Positions 1-6,881 of a stretch of DNA of 14,502 nucleotides are shown piece after piece; position 1 is the first letter of the stretch, and each line of letters opens with the position of its first letter. The notes under the pieces were generated by a model. That model worked only from the letters and a program-made list of their open reading frames with translations, made no database searches and was not told the origin of the DNA. Source of the stretch: Pseudomonadota bacterium (GTDB lineage: Bacteria > Pseudomonadota > Alphaproteobacteria > JAAXGF01). The position numbers and the translations under genes are program-made. The stretch lies in the NCBI GenBank assembly GCA_022563655.1, contig JADFMW010000041.1, positions 1 to 14,502 of the forward strand, written 5' to 3'.

Positions 1-1682
1 TGCTGCATAGTTTCAACGACGCCGCCTGGAACAACGCCCCGGTTTCGGCCGCGGACATGGGCAACGGGTTCCTGCTCAGACGCGGCTACACGCTTCTGTG
101 GAGCGCCTGGAACTGGGACGTCGTGGCCGGCGGTGGCCGGCTGCGCATCGACCTTCCCACCGCCACCGACGGCGGTCGCACCATCACCGGCCCGGTGGCG
201 GCGGAAATGATCGCCGGATGGCCGACCGACACGCTGCCGGTGGCCTGGGGCGGCTCGCTGGGCTATCCGCCCGCGGACCCCACGGAGCCGGCCGCGACGC
301 TTTCGGTCCGGGCGGCGCCGCGCGACCGGCGGCGGCCGCTGGCTCGGCATCTCTGGCGGTTCGCTGCCGGCGGCCCGGGGGCGCCGGTGCGGCTGCGGCT
401 CGACGGCGGCTTCGAGCCCGGCCAGATCTACGAGCTGGTCTACACCGCCCGGGACCCGCGCGTGGTCGGGCTGGGGCTGGCGGCGATCCGCGATGCCATC
501 TCCTTCTTCCGCTTCGCCGGTGCCCCGAACCCGCTGGCCGAAGACGGCGGCGACGGCCTGCCGCGGGCCGCCCTGATCTACGGCTTTTCCCAGTCCGGGC
601 GGGTCATCCAGCACATGTTGCTGGAGGGCTTGCACGTGGACGAGGCCGGCCGCGGGGTGTTCGACGCGGCGCTCATTCACGGTGCCGGCGCCGGCAAGGG
701 ATCGTTCAACCACCGCTTCGCCCAGACCACCCGGCATCCCAGCCACCACGAGGACCACCTGTACCCGGCCGACGTCTTCCCGTTCACCGCCGAGGCCGGC
801 CTGCTGGATCGGGCGCGCGCCCTGGGGGTGGTGCCGCACCGGTTCTACCTGTCGGCCGCGACCGAGTATTGGACCCGCGCCGCGTCGCTGCTGCACACCG
901 ACGCCGCGGCCACGCGCGACGTCGACCCGGACCCCCGGGCGCGCCTCTATTTCCTGGCCGGGGCCGGGCATGGCGTCGGCTTCCGAGCCGGCCGCGGCCG
1001 GTTCGCCAACTGCCCCAACCCGCTCGACACCCGGCCGTTGTCCCGGGCGCTCCTGGTCGCCCTGGATGGCTGGGCGACGCAAGGGCGGGCGCCGCCGGAC
1101 AGCGTCTTCCCGCGGATCGGCGACGGTTCCCTGGGTTCGGTCGCGGCCTATCGCGCGGCGTTTCCCGGGATAGTCGGAATGCAGTTGCCCACCGGCAACC
1201 TGCGGCCGCCGCGCCTCGACCACGGACCGCGCTTCGCCGCGACCGGAATCGCCGACCGCCAGCCGGCCCTGCCCGGCGCCCCTTACGCCACCCTGGTGCC
1301 GCTGCCGGACGCGGACGGGCTGGATCGGGGCGGCATCCGCCTGCCCGAGGTGGCGGTGCCGCTGGGCACCTATCTGGGCTGGAACCTGCGCCGCGACGTG
1401 CCCGGCCGGCTCGGCCGCTGGCAGGGCGCGTTCCTGCCGCTGGCGGCGACCGCGGCGGCGCGCCGGGGCGACCCGCGGCGCTCGCTCGCCGAACGCTACC
1501 GCTCGGAGGCGGATTTTCTGCAGCGCACGCGGGCGGCGGCGGCGGGGCTGGCGCGCCGTCGCCTGCTGCTTGCCGAGGACATCCCCGGCATCATCGCCCG
1601 CGCCGGGCGCGCCTATCGGGCGCTGGCGTCGGACCCGGACGGCGCCGGCTGCGGGTTCCTGGACGCCTGGTGGACGCCATGA
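1..1682 (+). CDS. Alpha/beta hydrolase domain protein, copy A (5' end beyond window)
   Basis: Predicted secreted serine hydrolase or esterase of the 'alpha/beta hydrolase domain-containing' family (Abhydrolase_10 type); the substrate is unknown. The frame is open from base 3 and already matches the copy encoded at 7694-9739, so the ATG at 57 is internal and the real start lies upstream. The nucleophile motif GFSQS has its first Ser codon at 588-590. A later AGAGHGV segment probably carries the catalytic His. Shared blocks with copy B include WNWDV, YGFSQS, FNHRFAQTTRHPSH, CPNPLDTRP, NLRPPRLD and GTYLGWNL; identity is perhaps 65% by eye, so this is an old duplicate. It ends with TGA at 1680-1682, 15 bp before the convergent ATPase gene. 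Family assignment is firm. An esterase role is inferred. Confidence 0.85.
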   Translation, partial: LHSFNDAAWNNAPVSAADMGNGFLLRRGYTLLWSAWNWDVVAGGGRLRIDLPTATDGGRTITGPVAAEMIAGWPTDTLPVAWGGSLGYPPADPTEPAATLSVRAAPRDRRRPLARHLWRFAAGGPGAPVRLRLDGGFEPGQIYELVYTARDPRVVGLGLAAIRDAISFFRFAGAPNPLAEDGGDGLPRAALIYGFSQSGRVIQHMLLEGLHVDEAGRGVFDAALIHGAGAGKGSFNHRFAQTTRHPSHHEDHLYPADVFPFTAEAGLLDRARALGVVPHRFYLSAATEYWTRAASLLHTDAAATRDVDPDPRARLYFLAGAGHGVGFRAGRGRFANCPNPLDTRPLSRALLVALDGWATQGRAPPDSVFPRIGDGSLGSVAAYRAAFPGIVGMQLPTGNLRPPRLDHGPRFAATGIADRQPALPGAPYATLVPLPDADGLDRGGIRLPEVAVPLGTYLGWNLRRDVPGRLGRWQGAFLPLAATAAARRGDPRRSLAERYRSEADFLQRTRAAAAGLARRRLLLAEDIPGIIARAGRAYRALASDPDGAGCGFLDAWWTP

Positions 1683-1690
1683 CCTCAAGC

Positions 1691-1707
1691 GCCGGCATCA
1701 CGCCGGC
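1691..1707. other. Short hairpin between convergent genes
   Basis: GCCGGC, a 5-nt loop, then GCCGGC lies just past the hydrolase A stop and covers the ATPase A stop codon (1698-1700). There is no T-run on either strand, so it is at best a weak or factor-dependent end signal. Confidence 0.25.
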
Positions 1708-2447
1708 TCCGCGGTGAGCGTGTCGAAGGCCTCGCCGATATCGCCGGCGCCGGCCGCGGATATCACGTCGGCGGCCAGGCCGTCGGCGCGCACGGTTCCC
1801 TGGTGCAGCACGATGACGCTGTCGCCGTCATACACCTCGTCGATCAGATGCGTGGCCCACAGGACCGCGACGCCGTGCGCCTCGGACAAGCGATGCACGT
1901 GCCGGACGATGTCGCGGCGGGTCGGCACGTCGAGCCCGACCGTGGGCTCGTCCAACAGCAACAGGATCGGCTCGTGTAACAAGGCCCGGGCGATCTCGGC
2001 GCGCCTTCGATGACCGCCGCTCAATCCGCGTACCCGCTCGCCCTGGCGGTCGGCGATGCCGAGCCGGGCCAGCTCGGTCTCGATGCGCGCCGCCGCCCGC
2101 GCGCGCCCGATGCCGTGCAGGGCGGCATGGTAGGTCAGGTTCTGCCGCACGGTCAGGTCGAGATCCAGGGTCGGCTGCTGGAACACCACGCCCATGCGCG
2201 CCAGCGCCCGGCCCGGCCGCCGGCGCAAGTCGCTGCCATCGACGCTGATCTGCCCCGCCGGGCTGTCGTAGAGCCGGGTGATCAGCGAAAAAAGCGTGGT
2301 CTTGCCGGCGCCGTTCGGACCCAGCAGCACCTTGAACTCGCCGCGCCGCACGCTGAGGCTGACCGCGTCCAACGCCGGCTTGGCGCCGTACCGAAACCCC
2401 AGGTCCACGACCTGCAAGGCGACCGCGTCGGCGGAGTCCTTGGTCAT
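1698..2447 (-). CDS. ABC transporter ATPase, PQQ-alcohol-dehydrogenase-associated type, copy A
   Basis: Cytoplasmic ATPase of an ABC transporter, 249 residues. Walker A GPNGAGKT is at 43-50, the Q-loop Gln at 90, the signature LSGGH at 142-146, Walker B with catalytic Glu (LLLLDEPT) at 162-169, and the H-loop His in WATH at about 200; all are intact. It aligns without gaps over most of its length with the ATPase at 6132-6881 (about 70% identical by eye). Both fit the family I know as 'PQQ-dependent alcohol dehydrogenase system ATPase' (TIGR03864). The ATG at 2447 has AGGAG about 12 nt upstream, rather far. It is divergent from the alcohol dehydrogenase gene and convergent with hydrolase A. 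No permease lies next to it, so it either works with a distant permease or with the permease at 6881. Confidence 0.9.
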   Translation of the reverse strand: MTKDSADAVALQVVDLGFRYGAKPALDAVSLSVRRGEFKVLLGPNGAGKTTLFSLITRLYDSPAGQISVDGSDLRRRPGRALARMGVVFQQPTLDLDLTVRQNLTYHAALHGIGRARAAARIETELARLGIADRQGERVRGLSGGHRRRAEIARALLHEPILLLLDEPTVGLDVPTRRDIVRHVHRLSEAHGVAVLWATHLIDEVYDGDSVIVLHQGTVRADGLAADVISAAGAGDIGEAFDTLTAEPA

Positions 2448-2622
2448 TTCAATGCGGCGCTCCTGCGATCAACCACGAAAAAGTTACGGACAAACGAACA
2501 CCGACCCATTAAACTCGCGCCGGCTCCATCGTCGCCAACCGCGAGGAGGGGGACGAGGGGGATGTCTTAAGTTAGCATCTCATGGATTGCGAGTCGGCCC
2601 TCGAAGGGCCAGGGGAGGAAAG
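2448..2622. promoter_or_regulatory. Divergent intergenic region with hairpin before the dehydrogenase RBS
   Basis: This 175-bp gap must hold promoters for ATPase A (leftward) and the alcohol dehydrogenase (rightward). I see no convincing -35/-10 pair. A perfect hairpin (GGCCCT, loop CGA, AGGGCC; 2596-2610) ends directly at a strong ribosome binding site, AGGGGAGGAAAG, which precedes the ATG at 2623. A purine-rich direct repeat of GAGGGGGA lies around 2548-2564. Confidence 0.4.
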
Positions 2623-4329
2623 ATGAATCTCATCACGAAACGGGTGTCTGGTGTGCTGACCGGGCTTGTCGTCGGGCTCGCGTCGGCGTCCTTCGGCGTA
2701 CAACAGGCCGGCGCCCAGACTCTATATGGCGACATGCAGACCGTCACCCAGGACATGTTGAGCCGCGCCGGAAGCGACGGAAACAACTTCCTGCACACCA
2801 ACGGCAACTACGAGCAGACGCGCTACTACCCGGCGGCCCAGATCAACACGGGCAACGTCCACAAGCTGCGGCCGGCATGGATCTTCCAGACGGAGATCGT
2901 CGAATCCTTGGAGACCACGCCGCTGGTGGTCAACGGCATCATGTACGTCACCACCTCCTTCAACCACGTCTACGCGCTCGACGCCAAGACCGGCAAGCAG
3001 ATCTGGCAGTACAAGCACAAGATGGGGCCGATCACGACCTATTGCTGCGGCCCGAACAACCGCGGCGTCGCCGCCCTTGGCGACAAGGTCTATTTGGGCA
3101 CCTTGGATGCCAAGCTGGTGGCGCTCGACGCCAAGACCGGCAAGCTGGTTTGGGAACAGCAGATCGCCGATCCCGAGCTCGGCTACAGCGAGACCATGGC
3201 GCCGACCGCGGTCAACGGCAAGATCCTGATCGGCACCAACGGCGGCGAGTACGGCGTCCGCGGCTTCGTCAAGGCCTATGACGCCGAGACCGGAAAGCTG
3301 CTGTGGACGTTCCACACCACCAAGAAGAATTCGGTCGGGGTGTGGGCGACGCACGACGCCACGGGCCGCGACATGCTTCGCGATATCGCGGCCGAGAAGG
3401 CGGCGCTCAAGAAGCTCGGCGATCCGTACAAAACCCTTGGCGGCGGCGTCTGGCAGAATCCGGCCGTGGATCTGGCGACCAACCGGATCTTCTTCATGGC
3501 CGGCAACCCGTCGCCCGACCTCGACGGCTCGTTACGGCCGGGCGACAACCTGTACACCAACTCGCTCATTGCGGTCGATCTCGACACCGGCAAATACGTC
3601 TGTCACTTCCAGTATATCGCCCACGACGTTTGGGACCTCGACGCCGTCAGCCCGCCCGTCCTGGTCGACGTCAAGAACAAGCAAGGCAAGACGGTCCCGG
3701 GGGTGCTGCATGGCGGCAAGACCGGACACATCTACGTCCACGACCGTCGCGACTGCAGCCTGATCCGGTTCTCGGAAGCCATGGTGCCCCAGGAAGACAT
3801 GTGGGCGCTGCCGACCAAGGAGGGCAAGCGCATGCTGCCCGGCGCCAACGGCGGCGTCGAATGGTCGCCGATGGCGGTGGATCCCAATCTCGGGCTGGCG
3901 TATGCCATCAACCTGCACCAGCCGATGACCTATCATGTCGAGAGCACGCCCTATCCCGGCGGCAAGCTGTGGCTGGGCGGCGCCTTCAAGGTGATCCCCG
4001 GCGAGGAACAGTGGGGCAACATCTCGGCGGTCGACTACAATACCGGCAAGATCAAGTGGAAGGTCAAGACGCAGCAGCCCATGATCGGCGGCGTCCTGGC
4101 GACCGCCGGCGGCGTCGTGTTCACCGGCGAGGGCAACGGCCACTTCAATGCCTACGACTCGGCGACCGGCAACCTGCTGTGGACGTTCCAGGCCGGCGCC
4201 GGAGTCAACGCGCCGCCGGTTTCGTACACGGTCGGTGGCACGCAGTACATCGCGGTTGCGGCCGGCGGCAACGTGCAGCTGAACTACAAGCGCGGCAACA
4301 GCATCATTGCCTTCACCCTCGGAGACTGA
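2623..4329 (+). CDS. PQQ-dependent alcohol dehydrogenase, methanol/ethanol family, probable lanthanide type
   Basis: Periplasmic quinoprotein that oxidises an alcohol to the aldehyde and passes electrons to a c-type cytochrome; 568 residues. The start at 2623 is chosen for its strong RBS and for the signal peptide that follows (cleavage near residue 31, after AGA). Propeller W-motifs of the type A-x-D-x-x-TGK-x-x-W occur at 118-128, 167-177, 218-228, 469-479 and 510-520, with a variant at 317-327. The vicinal disulfide pair Cys141-Cys142 is present. By comparison with methanol dehydrogenase, metal ligands are Glu209 (GGEYG) and Asn295 (GNPSP), and the catalytic base is Asp338 in WDLD. Asp340, two residues on, matches the extra lanthanide ligand of XoxF/PedH enzymes; calcium enzymes usually have Ala there. 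There is no C-terminal heme domain, so an external cytochrome is needed. The alcohol substrate cannot be read from sequence. Confidence 0.95.
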   Translation: MNLITKRVSGVLTGLVVGLASASFGVQQAGAQTLYGDMQTVTQDMLSRAGSDGNNFLHTNGNYEQTRYYPAAQINTGNVHKLRPAWIFQTEIVESLETTPLVVNGIMYVTTSFNHVYALDAKTGKQIWQYKHKMGPITTYCCGPNNRGVAALGDKVYLGTLDAKLVALDAKTGKLVWEQQIADPELGYSETMAPTAVNGKILIGTNGGEYGVRGFVKAYDAETGKLLWTFHTTKKNSVGVWATHDATGRDMLRDIAAEKAALKKLGDPYKTLGGGVWQNPAVDLATNRIFFMAGNPSPDLDGSLRPGDNLYTNSLIAVDLDTGKYVCHFQYIAHDVWDLDAVSPPVLVDVKNKQGKTVPGVLHGGKTGHIYVHDRRDCSLIRFSEAMVPQEDMWALPTKEGKRMLPGANGGVEWSPMAVDPNLGLAYAINLHQPMTYHVESTPYPGGKLWLGGAFKVIPGEEQWGNISAVDYNTGKIKWKVKTQQPMIGGVLATAGGVVFTGEGNGHFNAYDSATGNLLWTFQAGAGVNAPPVSYTVGGTQYIAVAAGGNVQLNYKRGNSIIAFTLGD

Positions 4330-4355
4330 GAAGACTCATCACGCTGGATTTACTG

Positions 4356-4384
4356 GAAGGCCGCCGGCGGGCGGCCTTCTTTTT
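4356..4384 (+). terminator. Rho-independent terminator after the alcohol dehydrogenase
   Basis: A perfect 10-bp stem (GAAGGCCGCC, loop GGCG, GGCGGCCTTC; 4356-4379) is followed by TTTTT (4380-4384). It lies 27 bp past the dehydrogenase stop and should separate most of its transcription from the cytochrome gene. Confidence 0.92.
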
Positions 4385-4416
4385 ATTCATGGCGCGGCTT
4401 TTTATTCATGCCGCGG
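4379..4416 (+). repeat. 19-bp tandem duplication of the terminator tail
   Basis: Two adjacent 19-bp units (4379-4397 and 4398-4416) match at 18 of 19 bases. Each begins CTTTTTATTCATG. The unit includes the terminator T-run, so a second T-run lacking its own stem lies downstream. Confidence 0.85.
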
Positions 4417-4453
4417 CGGCGCGCGCGTACGGAAAGCCCAACACGGACCGGTC

Positions 4454-5119
4454 ATGACTCGATACAAGGTGTGGATAATCGCTCTGGGTTTGGGCTTCGT
4501 CGCCGCCGGCCAGGTCGGGGCGCAAGAAGACGAATACGCCGCCGTCCGCGACAAACTGGAGGCCTGCTTTACCTGTCATGGCGTCAACGGCGCATCCCAG
4601 GACCCGCAATTTCCGATCCTTGCCGGGCAGCACCTGTACTACCTCTATGTCCAGCTCAAGGACTTCGGAACCGGGCATCGCACCTCGCCCATGATGACCG
4701 AAATCGTGGCCGGCCTCTCCATGGAGGAAATGCTTGCCGGCAACCTCCGGGGCGGGCGCCCCGAGTCGCGCGTGATGACCCAGGTCGCGACCGGCCTCAC
4801 CAAAGAGGAGATGCTTGCGATCGCGAAATTCTTTTCCGAACAGGAGTGGCCGAATATCGCTTACAGGGCCGATCCCGATGAAGCCGCTAAGGGCGAGACG
4901 GCCACCGTTGCCGGGCAGTGCGTCCAGTGCCATCGGGGCGGATACGAGGGCGACAGCAGGATCCCGCGTGTCGCCGGGCAGTACCCCGCCTACCTGAAGA
5001 AAACCATGCTGGATTTCAAGTCCAAGGAACGACACAACTCGCCGGCAAAATCCACCCTGATGGGGTCCTACAGCGCCAGCGACATCGCGGCGATGGCCGA
5101 GTATCTGGCCGCATTATAG
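4454..5119 (+). CDS. Diheme cytochrome c, c4-like
   Basis: Periplasmic electron carrier of 221 residues, the likely electron acceptor of the preceding dehydrogenase or a link from it to the terminal oxidase. A signal peptide runs to about residue 23 (VGA/Q). Two heme c motifs are seen, CFTCH at 38-42 and CVQCH at 156-160. Each is followed by the c4-type pattern of A/V-GQ, Y-x-x-Y-L or equivalent, and a lysine- or arginine-rich stretch. Candidate axial methionines are Met80/81 and Met203. The first domain is longer than usual: residues about 81-107 are repeated from 108 on (MT-x-x-x-x-GL-x-x-EEMLA twice, 27 residues apart). The ATG at 4454 has only a weak RBS but is the only start giving a clean signal peptide. 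It is separated from the dehydrogenase by a strong terminator and is convergent with the ankyrin gene. Confidence 0.92.
   Translation: MTRYKVWIIALGLGFVAAGQVGAQEDEYAAVRDKLEACFTCHGVNGASQDPQFPILAGQHLYYLYVQLKDFGTGHRTSPMMTEIVAGLSMEEMLAGNLRGGRPESRVMTQVATGLTKEEMLAIAKFFSEQEWPNIAYRADPDEAAKGETATVAGQCVQCHRGGYEGDSRIPRVAGQYPAYLKKTMLDFKSKERHNSPAKSTLMGSYSASDIAAMAEYLAAL
4694..4814 (+). repeat. 81-bp offset internal duplication in the cytochrome gene
   Basis: The codons for MT[EQ][IV]xxGL[ST]xEEMLA occur at 4694 and again at 4775, exactly 81 bp apart, in the same frame. The copies have diverged at the nucleotide level, so the duplication is not recent. Confidence 0.75.
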
Positions 5120-5151
5120 AGCGTTTGTAGAAATTGGGGATTATAGAAATT

Positions 5152-5173
5152 CAGTTACTTGCCAGTTACTTGG
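5152..5173. repeat. 11-bp tandem duplication at the ankyrin gene stop
   Basis: CAGTTACTTGC (5152-5162) is followed directly by CAGTTACTTGG (5163-5173). The second copy contains the ankyrin stop codon (TTA on this strand at 5166-5168). No terminator hairpin is seen between the convergent cytochrome and ankyrin genes. Confidence 0.7.
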
Positions 5174-6020
5174 TCCGCAGCAGCTCGGTATTGCCCGCGC
5201 CCCGCGCCAGATCGCGGGCGGTTTTGCCGTCCTTGTCCTTGAGGTCGACGGCCGCGCCGGCCTCGATCAGGAGATCGGCGACGGCGGCGTGCCCCATTTC
5301 GGCCGCGACCATCAGGGCGGTCCAGCCGCGGTTATCGCGCAGATCGACCTCGGCTCCGGATTCGATCAGCAGCCGTACCGTCTCGGCGCCGTCGCGCGAC
5401 GGCACGTCGTTGCTGTAACCCGACGCCCACATCAGGGCAGTGAGGTCGTTTCCGTAGCGCTTGTTGACGTCGGCGCCCGCCTCGAGAAGCAGCCCGACGA
5501 TGCCCGCGAAGCCCTTTCCCGCGGCGTAGACGATGGCGCTCTTGTCCGAGTTGTCGATAACGCCTGGCTCGGCGCCGGTGTCCAACAACAGCGCCACGAT
5601 GTCCTCGTCGCCGTTGTAGGCCGCCGCCGCCAGCGCCGACAGGTTCTTCGAGTTGAAGAGGTTCACGTCGGCGCCCGCCGCGATCAGAAGCTTCACGGTC
5701 TTGCCGCGGCTCGCTTCCGTGGCGCGCAGAAGAGCGGTGCTGCCGGCCAGGTTCCGGCGATCGATGTCGGAACCCGCGTCGAGCAAGAGCTTCACCGTAT
5801 CGACGCGGCCCGATCTCGCGGCGAGCAACAGGGCGGTGTTGCCGAACCGGTTTCGCGCCGCGACCGACGCCCCCTCGCCGAGCAGGCGTATCACCTCTTC
5901 GGTCTGGTTTTTTTGCGCCGCTTCGAACAGCGCGAAGTTGAGCAGCCTGGCTTCCTGCGCATACGCGCCGGCGGCGTGCATAAAGAGCAGCGCCGCCGCC
6001 AGGAACGTCAACCGGCCCAT
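5166..6020 (-). CDS. Exported ankyrin-repeat protein
   Basis: A 284-residue protein made almost entirely of ankyrin repeats behind a signal peptide (hydrophobic stretch, cleavage after AYA near residue 21), so it probably acts in the periplasm as a protein-binding scaffold. Repeats run at about 27-57, 58-90, 91-123, 124-156, 157-189, 190-229 and 230-262, plus a partial one to the end. Typical TALLLAAxxG and LLLxxGADV patterns are seen. Repeat 6 is about seven residues longer than the others. The start at 6020 is chosen because GAGGGAG lies about 8 nt upstream and a signal peptide follows; the frame stays open far upstream but that stretch overlaps the ATPase gene antisense. It is divergent from ATPase B and convergent with the cytochrome. 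The partner is unknown; the dehydrogenase, cytochrome or binding protein are candidates by position only. Confidence 0.88.
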   Translation of the reverse strand: MGRLTFLAAALLFMHAAGAYAQEARLLNFALFEAAQKNQTEEVIRLLGEGASVAARNRFGNTALLLAARSGRVDTVKLLLDAGSDIDRRNLAGSTALLRATEASRGKTVKLLIAAGADVNLFNSKNLSALAAAAYNGDEDIVALLLDTGAEPGVIDNSDKSAIVYAAGKGFAGIVGLLLEAGADVNKRYGNDLTALMWASGYSNDVPSRDGAETVRLLIESGAEVDLRDNRGWTALMVAAEMGHAAVADLLIEAGAAVDLKDKDGKTARDLARGAGNTELLRTK

Positions 6021-6131
6021 GCGAATTTCTCCCTCTCGGCCCAGTTCCGGCGCAAAATCGAGCCATCGACCCGCCGGGGTGCTCAAGCGAATTCCCATGT
6101 TAATCCAAGCCGTCTCGAATAGCATGCCGCG
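6021..6131. promoter_or_regulatory. Divergent gap between ankyrin gene and ATPase B
   Basis: This 111-bp region should hold promoters for the leftward ankyrin gene and the rightward ATPase-permease pair. Only the ankyrin RBS (GAGGGAG on the minus strand) is clear. No convincing promoter hexamers or operator repeats were seen. Confidence 0.3.
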
Positions 6132-6881
6132 ATGAACGCCGGGACCGACAACGCCGTTGCCCTGGAGGTCGTCGACCTCGCATTCAGTTACGGCGCCAAA
6201 CCGGCGCTCGAGGACGTGAGCTTCGCCGTCTCGCCGGGCGAGTTCAAGGTGCTTCTGGGGCCGAACGGGGCCGGCAAAACGACCCTGTTCTCGCTCATCA
6301 CCCGCCTCTACGACAGCCGCCAGGGCCGCATCACGGTCGAGGGCTGGGACCTGCGCGGCCACACCCGCCGGGCGCTGGCCAACATGGGCGTGGTGTTTCA
6401 GCTGCCGACCCTCGATCTCGATCTCAGCGTGCGCCAGAACCTGCTCTATCACGCGGCGCTCCACGGCATGGACAGGGCCCGCGCGCTCGAACGCATCGAG
6501 GTCGAGCTCGGGCGGCTCGGCATGGCCGAGCGCAAGCACGAAAAGACCCGCCGGCTCAACGGCGGCCACCGCAGGCGGGTCGAGATCGCCCGCGCCCTGC
6601 TGCACGAGCCCCATCTCCTGCTGCTCGACGAACCGACGGTTGGCCTCGACGTGCCGACGCGGCGCGACATCGTCGAGCACGTGCACCGACTCGCCCGCGA
6701 CGACGGCATCGCGGTCTTGTGGGCGACCCACCTGATCGACGAGATCTCCGACGACGACAGCGTCATCGTGCTTCACGAGGGACGAATCCGCGCCGACGGC
6801 GGCGTCGCCGAGGTCAGCGCCGCCGCCGGGGCGAGCGACGTCGGCGGCGCCTTCGATCGGCTGACGGGCGGGCCGAGTTAA
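6132..6881 (+). CDS. ABC transporter ATPase, PQQ-alcohol-dehydrogenase-associated type, copy B (PedB-like)
   Basis: Cytoplasmic ATPase that energises the adjacent permease; 249 residues. Walker A GPNGAGKT is at 43-50, Gln90 forms the Q-loop, the signature is LNGGH at 142-146 (Asn in place of the usual Ser), Walker B with Glu is at 162-169, and the H-loop His200 lies in WATH. The combination GGHRRR after the signature fits the family I know as TIGR03864, found beside PQQ alcohol dehydrogenases. Its stop TAA (6879-6881) shares its last A with the ATG of the permease (TAATG), so the two are translationally coupled. The RBS at 6132 is weak. It is a close paralog of the ATPase at 1698-2447, which keeps the standard LSGG. 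Confidence 0.93.
   Translation: MNAGTDNAVALEVVDLAFSYGAKPALEDVSFAVSPGEFKVLLGPNGAGKTTLFSLITRLYDSRQGRITVEGWDLRGHTRRALANMGVVFQLPTLDLDLSVRQNLLYHAALHGMDRARALERIEVELGRLGMAERKHEKTRRLNGGHRRRVEIARALLHEPHLLLLDEPTVGLDVPTRRDIVEHVHRLARDDGIAVLWATHLIDEISDDDSVIVLHEGRIRADGGVAEVSAAAGASDVGGAFDRLTGGPS

Noticed and set aside
98..1717. Long open frame (539 codons) on the plus strand overlapping hydrolase A
   Set aside because: It is arginine- and alanine-rich with no family motifs; the overlapping frame carries GFSQS and matches copy B.
2278..2622. Upstream extension of the alcohol dehydrogenase frame by 115 codons
   Set aside because: It overlaps ATPase A antisense and would bury the signal peptide; ATG 2623 has a strong RBS directly followed by the signal.
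6021..6776. Upstream extension of the ankyrin frame by 252 codons
   Set aside because: It runs antisense through ATPase B; the signal peptide begins at 6020 with its own RBS.
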